From Halolamina sp. CBA1230 (lineage in GTDB: Archaea > Halobacteriota > Halobacteria > Halobacteriales > Haloferacaceae): DNA of 64,000 nt. The notes below the pieces were generated by a model. That model saw only the letters and a program-made list of their open reading frames with translations. It did no database searches and was not told the origin of the DNA. Shown piece by piece: positions 45,732 through 53,510 of this stretch. Each line of letters opens with the position of its first letter. Within the stretch, counting starts at the first letter, position 1. The position numbers and the translations under genes were made by a program. Location of the stretch: positions 1,364,001 to 1,428,000 of the forward strand of contig NZ_CP054587.1 in the NCBI RefSeq assembly GCF_002025255.2, given 5' to 3'.

Positions 45732-46157
45732 ATGACACGTGAAACCGACCCCCTGATCGTCCGACGGCTCCGCGACGCCGACCGCCTGCTCGAGGTCGGG
45801 ATCGGCGACCGAACCGGCGTCGCAGCCAGCCTCGTCGCCGACAGTGTCGACGTGCGCGCGACGGACGTTCGTCCCGTCCCCGTCCCCGAGGGAGTCCGGT
45901 TCCGCGTCGAGGACGTGACGACCGTCGACGAGCCGGACGCGTTCCACCGTGTCGACGCCATCTACGCGCTCAACTGCCCGCCCGAACTCCATCGCCCGAT
46001 TCGTGACCTCGCGCAGGCGGTGGGCGCGACGTTCCGGTTCACGACGTTGGGGTACGACGAGCCGGCGATCACCGTGGAGCGCGAGACGCTGGGTGGTGGC
46101 GATCGGCCCCGGGTGACACTGTACACCGCAGCAGAGCGACGACAGGGGCGCCGCTGA
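45732..46157 (+). CDS. UPF0146 family protein
   Basis: 141-residue Rossmann-like protein: [28 protein letters not shown] resembles motif I of SAM methyltransferases, followed by [22 protein letters not shown] and [15 protein letters not shown]. Archaeal-only UPF0146 family, function unknown. Divergent from amzA with a 38-bp gap. Confidence 0.9.
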   Translation: MTRETDPLIVRRLRDADRLLEVGIGDRTGVAASLVADSVDVRATDVRPVPVPEGVRFRVEDVTTVDEPDAFHRVDAIYALNCPPELHRPIRDLAQAVGATFRFTTLGYDEPAITVERETLGGGDRPRVTLYTAAERRQGRR

Positions 46158-46206
46158 CCGCGCTACGAGCCGCAAACGCCTTTCACCCCGGGGCCGGAGC
46201 GGGGGT

Positions 46207-47286
46207 ATGCACGCTGACGCGGTCGTCCTCGACGTCGACGGGGTTCTGGTCGACGTCGCCGACTCCTACCGACGGGCGATCATCGAGACGATCGAACGGC
46301 GCCACGGCGACACCATCGAGCGCGCGACGATCCAGCGCTTCAAGGATGCCGGCGGGTTCAACAACGACTGGGAACTCACCGACGCGGCGACGCTGTTCGT
46401 GCTCGCCCGCGAGGCAGGCTACTCCGGTGATGCGGTCGAGTTCACCGACGCCATCGCCGCCCACGAGGAGGGCGGGCTCGCGGCTGCCCGCGCAGTCCTG
46501 CGCGAGGCCGCGGGGCGGGAGGGGTTCGACGGTCACGAATCGCGCAGCGATTCGTTAGCCACCGAGGGGCACGGCCCCTCGGGCAACCGGAAGCCGACGG
46601 CTTCCGGTGACAGCCAGAACGCCACGCGTTCTGGCGACGCTGATTCTGTCGAGGCCGAGTGGGACCCCGACGGCGTCAGGGAGACGTTCCAGGCGCTCTA
46701 CCTCGGCACCGAGCTGTACCGCGAGATCGAGGGCGGCGAACCGCCGTTCGAGGCGCCGGGGTACATCCACGACGAGCCGGTCATCGTCGAACCGGGGACG
46801 ATCGAGCGACTGCAGTCGGGGTTCTCGGTCGGCGTCCTCACCGGGCGCCCCGCCGCCGAGGCGGAGATCGCGCTCGAACGGGCCGGCCTGTCGGTGCCCG
46901 AGGAACACCGCTTCACGATGGACGACTGGGCGGAAGGTAAGCCTCACCCGCGCGCGTTGGTTACGCTCGCGGAGCGGTTTGACGGTCTCGAATCGCGTAG
47001 CGATTCGATAGCCAACCAGAACGCTTCGCGTTCTGGTGACGCCGACTCGGTCGTCACAGAGGGCGCGGCTGACAGTCGCCGCGCCTCAGTCGTCTTCGTC
47101 GGCGACACGCTCGACGACGTGCGAACCGCGACGAACGCCGCCGAGTCGGACCCCTCCCGCGAGTACCACGGTGTTGGCGTGCTCACCGGCGGGCTGACGG
47201 GCGAGTCGGGCCGCCGGAAGTACGAGGCCGAGGGCGCGGCGGCGGTGCTCGACTCCGTGAACGACCTGCCCGACCTGCTGGAGTAG
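46207..47286 (+). CDS. HAD superfamily phosphatase (TIGR01548-like) with two in-frame hairpin insertions
   Basis: 359 residues. HAD motif I is [17 protein letters not shown]; motif II lies in [20 protein letters not shown]; motif III Lys in [16 protein letters not shown]; motif IV in [14 protein letters not shown]. The haloarchaeal relatives are ~290 residues long; the excess is explained by insertions of ~36 residues ([12 protein letters not shown]..., from base 46536) and ~20 residues ([14 protein letters not shown]..., from base 46988). Both lie between conserved blocks and keep the frame. The phosphate substrate is unknown. Confidence 0.9.
   Translation: MHADAVVLDVDGVLVDVADSYRRAIIETIERRHGDTIERATIQRFKDAGGFNNDWELTDAATLFVLAREAGYSGDAVEFTDAIAAHEEGGLAAARAVLREAAGREGFDGHESRSDSLATEGHGPSGNRKPTASGDSQNATRSGDADSVEAEWDPDGVRETFQALYLGTELYREIEGGEPPFEAPGYIHDEPVIVEPGTIERLQSGFSVGVLTGRPAAEAEIALERAGLSVPEEHRFTMDDWAEGKPHPRALVTLAERFDGLESRSDSIANQNASRSGDADSVVTEGAADSRRASVVFVGDTLDDVRTATNAAESDPSREYHGVGVLTGGLTGESGRRKYEAEGAAAVLDSVNDLPDLLE
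46536..46635. repeat. In-frame cassette of four hairpins inside the HAD gene
   Basis: Four perfect inverted repeats in a row, each with a 3-nt loop: 46536-46554 (CGAATCGC, loop GCA), 46562-46582 (CCGAGGGGC, loop ACG), 46586-46608 (ACCGGAAGCC, loop GAC) and 46613-46635 (GCCAGAACGC, loop CAC). All are translated in the HAD reading frame. Confidence 0.85.
46988..47037. repeat. Second in-frame hairpin cassette in the HAD gene
   Basis: Two perfect inverted repeats with 3-nt loops: 46988-47008 (TCGAATCGC, loop GTA) and 47015-47037 (ACCAGAACGC, loop TTC). Stem sequences are the same as hairpins 1 and 4 of the first cassette, with different loops. Confidence 0.85.
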
Positions 47287-47335
47287 CGTCGCCGCTCACG
47301 CAACCCTTACCTCGGAACCGACCGCAGCCTCACGC

Positions 47336-48004
47336 ATGGACATCGCGATACTCGGCGGCACCGGCGACATCGGCGAGGGGCTGGCGCTGCGTTTGGCCTA
47401 CCACACGAACCACGACGTGCTGATCGGCTCCCGTAACGCGGAGAAAGCCGAGACGAAGGCCGCGGAGTACGAGACCGAACTCGACTCCCGCGGCGTGGAG
47501 ACGACGATCCGGGCCGGCGAGAACGCCGACGTGACCGCCGACGCGCGCGTGATCGTCGTCGCAGTCCCGCCGTACTACGTCGACGACACGATCGAACACG
47601 TCGCCGGCGACCTCGACGAGGGCGACATCGTCGTCTCGCCCGCGACGGGGATGGACCGCGACGACGACGGGTTCCACTACGCACCCCCGCCCGCGGGCAG
47701 CGTCACGGAGCACGCCGCGAGCGCGGTTCCCGAGGGGATCCATCTCGTCGGCGCGTTCCACAACCTCGCGGCCGCGCGGCTGGCGAACCTGGACGCCGAC
47801 CTCGGCGTCGACACGTTCGTCGTCGGCGAGGACGAGGACGCGAAGGGGATCGTGACCGACATCGCCGAGGGGATCGAAGGGCTGCGCGCGCTCGACGCCG
47901 GCGGCCTCGCGAACGCCGCGGAGGTGGAGTCGATCACGCCGCTGCTCGTGAACGTCGCGATGCACAACGACGGACTGCACGATCTGGGGCTGGAGCTGAA
48001 GTAG
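47336..48004 (+). CDS. npdG: F420-dependent NADP oxidoreductase (NADPH-dependent F420 reductase)
   Basis: 222-residue Rossmann protein transferring hydride between NADPH and coenzyme F420. Start MDIAILGGTGDIGEGLALRLA (GxGxxG-type GGTGDIG), NADP-contact LIGSRNAEKAE, VIVVAVPPYYVDDTI, and LVGAFHNLAAARLANLDAD near the F420 site. A CCCTTAC box lies ~30 bases upstream. An LLM-class, possibly F420-using enzyme is at the end of the window. Confidence 0.94.
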   Translation: MDIAILGGTGDIGEGLALRLAYHTNHDVLIGSRNAEKAETKAAEYETELDSRGVETTIRAGENADVTADARVIVVAVPPYYVDDTIEHVAGDLDEGDIVVSPATGMDRDDDGFHYAPPPAGSVTEHAASAVPEGIHLVGAFHNLAAARLANLDADLGVDTFVVGEDEDAKGIVTDIAEGIEGLRALDAGGLANAAEVESITPLLVNVAMHNDGLHDLGLELK

Positions 48005-48385
48005 GCGAATCCGTCGAGAATCTCGGCCAGTGATCGGTTTGTGGGATAGATCGACTGTGTTGTGTGGTACCACGCCCTACCCAGCTTTTTACTGTCGGTT
48101 CCACAACCAATGGGTGAGGTGACGACGACGTGCACTCACTCGATCCCACGAGCGTGCTTCTCCCCGGGCAGGGAACCCAGCCACGCGACCGTCGTCCGGT
48201 CGAAGGCTGGGAGTTCCGCGCCCTGCGCGTCGTCGTTGCCGCCGTCCGGTGGATGATCTGACGCAGTCTGTCCCCGACGGCCCCGTCCCGATCCTGGCTC
48301 GTTCGGGTTCGTAACCCCGGATATCCGGATACGGCGACGTGGCTCGTATCGCCCTGCTGACGCACGGTACGACCCTCCACAGACG
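48005..48385. other. Intergenic region, no recognised feature
   Basis: About 380 bp after npdG. No RNA gene or ORF with haloarchaeal codon bias is evident; there are TATCC-GGATA inverted bits near 48318-48333 and otherwise nothing I can name. Confidence 0.4.
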
Positions 48386-48559
48386 ATGTACGAACCACCG
48401 CAGACGATGGACTATCCGACGTATCGCCACCCACCCACGTTCGGAACGATGCTGCTGATCGCCGCCCTGCCGCTGGTGATGGTGTTCGCGGCGTCGTTCC
48501 CGGCGGCCACGGCCGGCTTGCTCGTCGGCGTGGTAGCGGGGGCGGCCCTCCAGCGATAG
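48386..48559 (+). CDS. Small membrane protein, 57 aa
   Basis: ATG at 48386 opens MYEPPQTMDYPTYRHPPTFG, then one or two hydrophobic stretches (TMLLIAALPLVMVFAASFP and ATAGLLVGVVAGAALQR). Third positions are GC-rich in the way of real genes here. A second ATG at 48407 is possible. Family not recognised; supported by composition only. Confidence 0.5.
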   Translation: MYEPPQTMDYPTYRHPPTFGTMLLIAALPLVMVFAASFPAATAGLLVGVVAGAALQR

Positions 48560-48656
48560 CCCTCTCACAGGGGTAACGCGGCGCCAGCCCTCGCTGTTCA
48601 CGTGGGGAATCAATATCGCCGACAGTGACGACGAGCAGATAGCGGAGTCGTCCCGG

Positions 48657-48965
48657 CTAGAACCGCGACTCCAGCTCCTCCCGCAGGTCCTCCGGCTCCA
48701 TCCCCTTCATCGAGAGCAGCACCAGCAGGTGGTAGAGGAAATCCGCGCTCTCGGCTGCTAGCTCCTCGTTGTCGTCGTCCTTGGCGGCGAGGATCAGCTC
48801 CGTGGTCTCCTCGCCCAGTTTCTCCAGTACGGCGTTCTCACCTTTCTCGTGGGTGAACAGCGAGGCGGTGTAGCTGTCCTCGGGCAGGTCGCGCTTGCGC
48901 TGCTCGATCGTCTCGAACAGGGCGTCGATGGTGTCGGCGTCGAGCGCCTCATCGGGATCGCTCAC
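48657..48965 (-). CDS. hisE: Phosphoribosyl-ATP diphosphatase
   Basis: 102-residue all-alpha NTP pyrophosphatase (MazG-like fold) doing the second step of histidine synthesis. Key segment: SYTASLFTHEKGENAVLEKLGEETTELILAAKD with the Glu-rich metal site, then ESADFLYHLLVLLSMKG. Its ATG overlaps the stop of pdxT (ATGA), so it is the second gene of a pdxT-hisE operon. Confidence 0.95.
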   Translation of the reverse strand: MSDPDEALDADTIDALFETIEQRKRDLPEDSYTASLFTHEKGENAVLEKLGEETTELILAAKDDDNEELAAESADFLYHLLVLLSMKGMEPEDLREELESRF

Positions 48966-49672
48966 TGCCCGCTCACCTCGACGGTCTCGAAGAATGCGAG
49001 GTCGTGGATCCGGGAGTCCGACGTGAGTTCGGGGTGGAACGACGTGCCGACGACGGGGCCCTGCCGGACCGCGACGGGGTCGCCCTCCCAGCGCGCGAGC
49101 ACCTCGACGGAGTCGCCGTCGTTGATCGGTGCGCCGGAGCCGTCGCCGCTGCTCGCGGGTCGTTCCTCCCCGCTCGCTTCCGAGGCGGTTTGCCGTCGCT
49201 CACTTCGTTCGCGCCGTTTTCCCGCCTCGCCCACCTCGTCGATCAGCGGGGCTCGGATGAACACCGCCGGGAACAGGGAGTCCAGCCCTTTCACGTCCAA
49301 CGGCGCCTCGAAGGAGTCCTTCTGCCGGCCGAACGCGTTGCGGTCGACGGTCACGTCGATGAGGTCGAGCGTGTCGACGCGTTCGTCCTTCGCGTCGGTG
49401 GAGGCGACGATCAGGCCCGCACAGGTCGCGAGCACCGGCTTGCCGGCCGCGACGTGGTCGCGGATCTCCTCGTCGATCCCCTCGCGGGCGAGCAGCCGGG
49501 AGATGGCCGTCGACTCGCCGCCGGGCATGAGGAGCACGTCGCAGTCCGGAACGGTGCCGGACTGGCGGATCTCCACCACCTCGGCTTCCTCGCCGTGGGC
49601 CCGGGCGGCGCGCTCGATGGCGGCGGCGTGTTCGCTCACGTCGCCCTGGACCGCGATGACGCCTGCTTGCAT
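48962..49672 (-). CDS. pdxT: Pyridoxal 5'-phosphate synthase glutaminase subunit
   Basis: Class I glutaminase supplying ammonia to PdxS for PLP synthesis. GVIAVQGDVSEHAAAIERAA, LLMPGGESTAISRLL, ATCAGLIVAS with the nucleophile Cys, and GTSFHPELTSD with catalytic His. 236 residues, about 40 more than usual: the segment GKRRERSERRQTASEASGEE and the following residues, between IRAPLIDEV and VEVLARWEGDPVAV, is an in-frame insertion. pdxS is not in the window. Start 49672. Confidence 0.93.
   Translation of the reverse strand: MQAGVIAVQGDVSEHAAAIERAARAHGEEAEVVEIRQSGTVPDCDVLLMPGGESTAISRLLAREGIDEEIRDHVAAGKPVLATCAGLIVASTDAKDERVDTLDLIDVTVDRNAFGRQKDSFEAPLDVKGLDSLFPAVFIRAPLIDEVGEAGKRRERSERRQTASEASGEERPASSGDGSGAPINDGDSVEVLARWEGDPVAVRQGPVVGTSFHPELTSDSRIHDLAFFETVEVSGQ
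49136..49229. repeat. In-frame repeat insertion inside pdxT
   Basis: Contains an 8-bp inverted repeat CGAGGCGG (49181-49188) / CCGCCTCG (49222-49229) around an imperfect hairpin GCTCAC-TTC-GTTCGC, plus CGTCGCCGCTGCTCGCGGG-type sequence. It accounts for the extra ~30-40 residues in PdxT. The stem CGAGGCGG matches the uvrC insertion. Confidence 0.6.
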
Positions 49673-49720
49673 GGCTGGAGGTGGGTGGGCGCCGCGCAAA
49701 AAGGGTGCGTTCGCCCGGGC

Positions 49721-49873
49721 TCAGAGCGCCCGGAGGACGAGAACCAGCACGCCGAACAGCATCCCCGAGGCGACGACGGTGCGGGGATCCATTCGGATGG
49801 CGTTGCGGTCCTCGGCGTCGAAGTAGCGGACCAGCCCCGCGCTGGACATCAGTCCGCCGTCGTTACTGCTCAT
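49721..49873 (-). CDS. Preprotein translocase subunit Sec61 beta (SecG-like)
   Basis: 50 residues: [30 protein letters not shown] then one TM helix ([20 protein letters not shown]). The [13 protein letters not shown] box is the archaeal Sec61 beta signature. Small subunit of the SecYE translocon in the membrane. Start 49873 rather than 49918 because it matches the family N-terminus. Confidence 0.93.
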   Translation of the reverse strand: MSSNDGGLMSSAGLVRYFDAEDRNAIRMDPRTVVASGMLFGVLVLVLRAL

Positions 49874-50022
49874 ACGCGACACTGCGTCGCTCGGACGCGT
49901 AAAACTTCCGGACGACACGTACCGCCACGAAGGCGATCGATCGTCAGCCGTCGGACGCCACCCGTCGAGGGGACGTGAAGCCTTCCGAACAATTTTGAGT
50001 CAACCGTTCACAATCGGAACTA

Positions 50023-50271
50023 ATGGGCGATATCGTTCGCCGATCGAAACATCGGTTCGGACAGCTGTTCGCCGCCTTCCTGTTGTTGTTCACGCTCGCG
50101 TTCGTCCCCACTGGCTACGACATGTGGCAGGCGACGCCGGCGTTCGTCGATTACGAGCCGTTTTCGCTGGTCTACAACCTCGTGTTCTTCGCCGCCACAG
50201 CCATCCCGGTAGTGGTCGGGCTTTATTTGACACGGAACGCGTACCGGTGGTCGAAACGCCACGCATCGTGA
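50023..50271 (+). CDS. Small membrane protein, 82 aa
   Basis: Two TM segments (FGQLFAAFLLLFTLAFVPTGY and LVYNLVFFAATAIPVVVGLYL) with a short loop and basic ends (RRSKHR, RWSKRHAS). Not recognised as a named family. A CAACCGTTCACAATC stretch just upstream may carry its promoter. Confidence 0.7.
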   Translation: MGDIVRRSKHRFGQLFAAFLLLFTLAFVPTGYDMWQATPAFVDYEPFSLVYNLVFFAATAIPVVVGLYLTRNAYRWSKRHAS

Positions 50272-50328
50272 GGCGACCACCGCCGGCGGAACCCTTATGC
50301 GCGGCCACGGTCAATTTCGGCTCACGCT

Positions 50329-50610
50329 ATGACCGTCCGATTGAAGGATTTCTACGCCGACTGGTGTGGCCCGTGTAAGACCCAGGACCCGATCCTGGAC
50401 GAACTCGAGGAGGAGTTCGGCGACGTCGAGTTCGAGAAGATCGACGTCGACTCCGACCAAGAGACCGCCAACGAGTACTCCGTGCGCTCGCTCCCGACGC
50501 TGGTGATCGAGAACGACGACGGCGTCGTCGAACGCTTCGTCGGCGTCACCCAGCGCGACGAGCTCGAGGAGGCGCTCAACCGCGCCCAGCAGGGCCAGCA
50601 GGCCGCCTGA
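50329..50610 (+). CDS. Thioredoxin family protein
   Basis: 93 residues. Active site DFYADWCGPCKTQDPILDEL (WCGPC), cis-Pro in VRSLPTLVIEND, and a C-terminal helix ending in a Gln/Ala tail. A cytosolic dithiol-disulfide oxidoreductase. A CCCTTATGCG box ~30 bases upstream could be its promoter. Confidence 0.94.
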   Translation: MTVRLKDFYADWCGPCKTQDPILDELEEEFGDVEFEKIDVDSDQETANEYSVRSLPTLVIENDDGVVERFVGVTQRDELEEALNRAQQGQQAA

Positions 50611-50683
50611 GGAGTACGCCTCGTTTCTCCCCGCCGAACGCGAGCCCCGTAGCGGCGCGTCCCGCGCTCGGCCCGCAAGGTAA

Positions 50684-50694
50684 GCGTTAAACGC
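50684..50694 (+). promoter_or_regulatory. TATA-like box of the L40e gene
   Basis: GCGTTAAACGC, itself a near-palindrome, 22-32 bases before ATG 50716. Confidence 0.5.
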
Positions 50695-50715
50695 CCGCCG
50701 AGAGAACCCGGACGT

Positions 50716-50865
50716 ATGGCTAAGTTCGAAGACGCGGAGGAGCGCATCCTCAACAAACTGATCTGCATGCGCTGTAACGCCCGCAACCCCCAGCGCGCCG
50801 ACCAGTGCCGGAAGTGCGGCTACGGGAACCTCCGCCCGAAAGCGAAGGAACCGCGCTCGGCCTGA
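50716..50865 (+). CDS. rpl40e: 50S ribosomal protein L40e
   Basis: 49 residues: [24 protein letters not shown] then [18 protein letters not shown]. Four Cys in two CxxC knuckles form the zinc finger of archaeal/eukaryotic L40e; the ubiquitin part of the eukaryotic fusion is absent as expected. Basic, unlike most neighbours, as for ribosomal proteins. Confidence 0.96.
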   Translation: MAKFEDAEERILNKLICMRCNARNPQRADQCRKCGYGNLRPKAKEPRSA

Positions 50866-50917
50866 TCACGCGTTCTCCAGTTTCTGCCGCTCTCCACGCT
50901 GCCAGCCACAGCACCGC

Positions 50918-51538
50918 CTACTCGTCGGGGTACTTCGGCTCTCGGCGCTCGGCCCGTTCGAGCGCGCGCTCGATCACGTCCCGCACTGAGTCCTCGCCCG
51001 CCTCGAACGGGTCGCCGTGGCCGGCGTACATCCCTGTCACTGAGTCGGGCAGCCGATCGAGGATCGTCCGCAGGCTCTCGATCAGGCGCTCGCGATCGCC
51101 CGTCGCGTGGTCGGTCCGCCCGAAGCTGCCGTCGTCGAACGCGCCGTCGTTGTACACCACCACGTCGCCGCTGAACAGCGCCGTCTCGCCGACGAACGCG
51201 ACGTGGTCGTCGGCGTGCCCCGGCGTGTACACCACCTCGTGAGCCTCGTCGCCGATCTGCACCTCGTCACCGTCGGCGATCTCGTTGGTCCGTCGTGGGT
51301 GGTCGTCGTAGGCGTACAGCTCCGCGTCGAACGCGTCCAGCACCGCGTCCAACTGCTCGACGTGGTCGCCGTGCTGGTGGGTGAGGACCACGCGATCGAG
51401 GTCGTCGACGTGCTCGCGGATCTCCTCGACGACGCCGGGCATCGCGCCGGCGTCGACCAGCGTCGTGACCTCGCCGTCGACGAGGTAGGCGTTGCACGTG
51501 AACCGCTCGGCGTCGGCGGTGACGTTGATCGGGTTCAT
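50918..51538 (-). CDS. MBL fold metallo-hydrolase
   Basis: 206 residues, metallo-beta-lactamase fold of the glyoxalase II-like group: NAYLVDGEVTTLVDAGA, VVLTHQHGDHVEQL (HxHxDH), VVYTPGHADDHVAFVG, and ALFSGDVVVYNDGAF with the bridging Asp; final His in MYAGHGDPFEAG. Start 51538 (MNPINVTADAERFTCNAYLV). The substrate, a thioester or other hydrolysable group, is unknown. Confidence 0.93.
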   Translation of the reverse strand: MNPINVTADAERFTCNAYLVDGEVTTLVDAGAMPGVVEEIREHVDDLDRVVLTHQHGDHVEQLDAVLDAFDAELYAYDDHPRRTNEIADGDEVQIGDEAHEVVYTPGHADDHVAFVGETALFSGDVVVYNDGAFDDGSFGRTDHATGDRERLIESLRTILDRLPDSVTGMYAGHGDPFEAGEDSVRDVIERALERAERREPKYPDE

Positions 51539-51896
51539 GGGCGGGCGTTGGGGCGAGTTCCGTAAAACGGCGGCGGCAGTGGCCGACGGTGATCGCCAAC
51601 CGTCGGCGGCGGCAGCGGTCGCCGACACGCAGTCAGCCGGCGGCGGCGGCGGCAGCGGTCGCCGACAACGGTCAGTCAGCGACGGCGGCAGAGCCGGCAG
51701 CGATGGTCCCAGTGGTTGGTAGCACCGCTTCTTCGTTCAGAACTGGCTGTGGAACCGGCAGTAGAACGGATATTTCGGACACCGACGGACGACTCGGTCA
51801 CCCGATCGAACGATGGCTCTCCCACGAGTAGTTCACTGATCTCGGTGCCAGAAACTCGGCTGGAGGATATAAGGATCAGACGTGCTACTCGTCTGT
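51539..51896. other. Intergenic region with ~40-bp tandem repeats
   Basis: No supported gene in ~360 bp. 51571-51690 contains two or three imperfect units of 36-40 bp (GGCGGCGGCAGCGGTCGCCG at 51605 and again 40 bp later). Units share the GGTCGC...ACACGCAGTC pattern seen near the dispersed hairpin element. Confidence 0.55.
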
Positions 51897-52007
51897 ATGG
51901 ACTGGGCGCTCAGAGTTCGAAAAGACGTCCCATCGTGGGTGTTCAAACTCGTACTGATCGGTTCCATCCTGTTGGTCGCCGGGCTCCAATACTTCGATGT
52001 GATTTGA
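51897..52007 (+). CDS. Possible small membrane protein, 36 aa
   Basis: MDWALRVRKDVPSWVFKLVL followed by IGSILLVAGLQYFDVI: short basic N-terminus and one TM helix. An AGGATATAAGG sequence ~25-35 bases upstream could be a promoter. Very short, so only tentative. Confidence 0.35.
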   Translation: MDWALRVRKDVPSWVFKLVLIGSILLVAGLQYFDVI

Positions 52008-52066
52008 ACCGCCTTTCTCGTCATGAGAGATACGCTTATCGTCGGTGTTGTTCGATTGGATAGCCG

Positions 52067-52357
52067 ATGACCGATTGGGAACGCGTGAAACGGGAGCTCC
52101 AGGATGCGGGCTACTCCGGGTTCGAGTTCGAAACTGGGGACACGGCAGTGCCGGGGTTAGCAGGGGAACGAGTGGTAGGAGAGATCGCGCGTGAAGGAGG
52201 GTTGAAACGCGAGAACCAACCGCTACCGGTGCGAGTTCTCGATACGCTATCGATTACTGGCGGTGCCGTCGATGCTGACCCGAAGCGCGCCCCGAACTCC
52301 GTTCGAAGAACTGCTACTCGACACGGGTTGGAAGTCCTGACATCCTCCCACGGCTAA
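52067..52357 (+). pseudogene. Hypothetical gene with 3' end inside the IS end (probably truncated)
   Basis: 96 codons: MTDWERVKRELQDAGYSGFEFE ... NQPLPVRVLDTLSITGGAVD. The last residues (LTSSHG) and the stop are encoded by the right-end sequence and hairpin of the IS200/IS605 element, so the original C-terminus was probably lost when the IS inserted. No family recognised; codon bias looks slightly less GC-rich than in the surrounding core genes. Confidence 0.55.
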
Positions 52358-52366
52358 AGCCGTGGG
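52347..52366. repeat. Right-end hairpin of the IS (tnpB side)
   Basis: 8-bp stem with TAAA loop. The tnpB stop codon lies in the loop. In related elements this end also encodes the 3' part of the omega RNA guide scaffold. Confidence 0.75.
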
Positions 52367-53508
52367 GTTCCCCCACTGGGGGTTGAACCCACGGACACGG
52401 AGAGGTTCGCAGGTTCGTCGTCGCGGTGGACGATGACCTGCGTTTCGGGCTGTGCCAGTACAGCCCCCGCCTCGGACAGCGGTTTCGAGAACTTGCCCAA
52501 GGCTCGTTTACCGATGTTCAGCGCACCGTTCTTGTCTGCGTTGTCGTCCAGCCCACACTCCGGACACTCAAAGCGACCCTGCGTCTCACGGACACCCTCG
52601 CAGACACAGCGGTTGCACGTCTGGGACGTGTCGTATTCGTCGACCAACTGTACGTCGATGCCTGCGCCGTGGGCTTTGTACTCGATGTAGTTGAGCAGGC
52701 AGGCGAACGGCATCTTGTGAGTCTTGTCGTTGACGTACCGCCCCTTGTCGTTGTCCTTGCGGATTCCGCCGAGATCGCCCACGACGATCACCGCGTTCCG
52801 TTTTTCGGCGTCCTCAACGATCTGGCGCGAAATCTTGTGGAGGCGGTCGTCCACTTTTCGTGCTTCAGCGTCACTGATACGCTCCACTACCTGCTGGCCC
52901 TGTCGGGGTTTCGCCTTCCCGATGGACTTCCGCAACTGCTTGTAGTGTTCGCGGATACGGCGCACTTCCTCGCCGTAGAACGTGGTTGTGCGGTCGGAGA
53001 GGAACGCACAGGTAGCGACCCAGCGTGCGCCCATGTCGATGGCCAGTACGTCGTCGTACTCGTCAGCCACGGTCACAGACCGCTTGACAACGAGATGGAC
53101 GTACCAATCTCCGTCACGGAGCACGAGTTCGCTGTCCCGAATATCTCCCTCGCGAACGAGTTGGTCGTCCTTGTGTGGGACGTGGGCAGGACACCAGATG
53201 GAGTTACCTCGCCCACGCTCGGGATCGTAGACGGGAACTTTCACCCACCACGACGAGAGAACAGTATCCTCGTCGTGGGCCACGTCGAACACGTCGTTGC
53301 GGAGGACGACGGGTTGGTCGGTGTTGGGGTTCGGATCTTTCTGTCGCTGGACTTTCGACGCCTGCTGCTTGGTCGCGGAGTAGAGGTCGGTGTCTCCGTT
53401 GTGTACCTCGGTCTGGAACGCCTCGTACTCACGGGTGAGTAGATCGTCTTTCCTGTTCGTTAGCGAGTGGAGTTTGACTCGCACCGTGGTCGAGACAGTT
53501 CGTTGCAC
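52354..53508 (-). CDS. tnpB: TnpB / IS605 OrfB family RNA-guided nuclease-like protein
   Basis: 384 residues. RuvC-I in VLAIDMGARWVATCAFL (catalytic Asp), zinc finger CNRCVCEGVRETQGRFECPECG, RuvC-III in DDNADKNGALNIGKRAL. The RuvC-II block reads IVVGDLGGIRK, with Gly where active TnpB proteins have the catalytic Glu. That may mean a nuclease-dead protein, or a subgroup variant. Located directly downstream of tnpA. Confidence 0.92.
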   Translation of the reverse strand: MQRTVSTTVRVKLHSLTNRKDDLLTREYEAFQTEVHNGDTDLYSATKQQASKVQRQKDPNPNTDQPVVLRNDVFDVAHDEDTVLSSWWVKVPVYDPERGRGNSIWCPAHVPHKDDQLVREGDIRDSELVLRDGDWYVHLVVKRSVTVADEYDDVLAIDMGARWVATCAFLSDRTTTFYGEEVRRIREHYKQLRKSIGKAKPRQGQQVVERISDAEARKVDDRLHKISRQIVEDAEKRNAVIVVGDLGGIRKDNDKGRYVNDKTHKMPFACLLNYIEYKAHGAGIDVQLVDEYDTSQTCNRCVCEGVRETQGRFECPECGLDDNADKNGALNIGKRALGKFSKPLSEAGAVLAQPETQVIVHRDDEPANLSVSVGSTPSGGTPRL

Positions 53509-53510
53509 GA

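Noticed and set aside
48062-48256. 64-codon ORF after npdG
   Set aside because: Rich in Ser/Cys/Pro without haloarchaeal codon bias and no start signals; no support.
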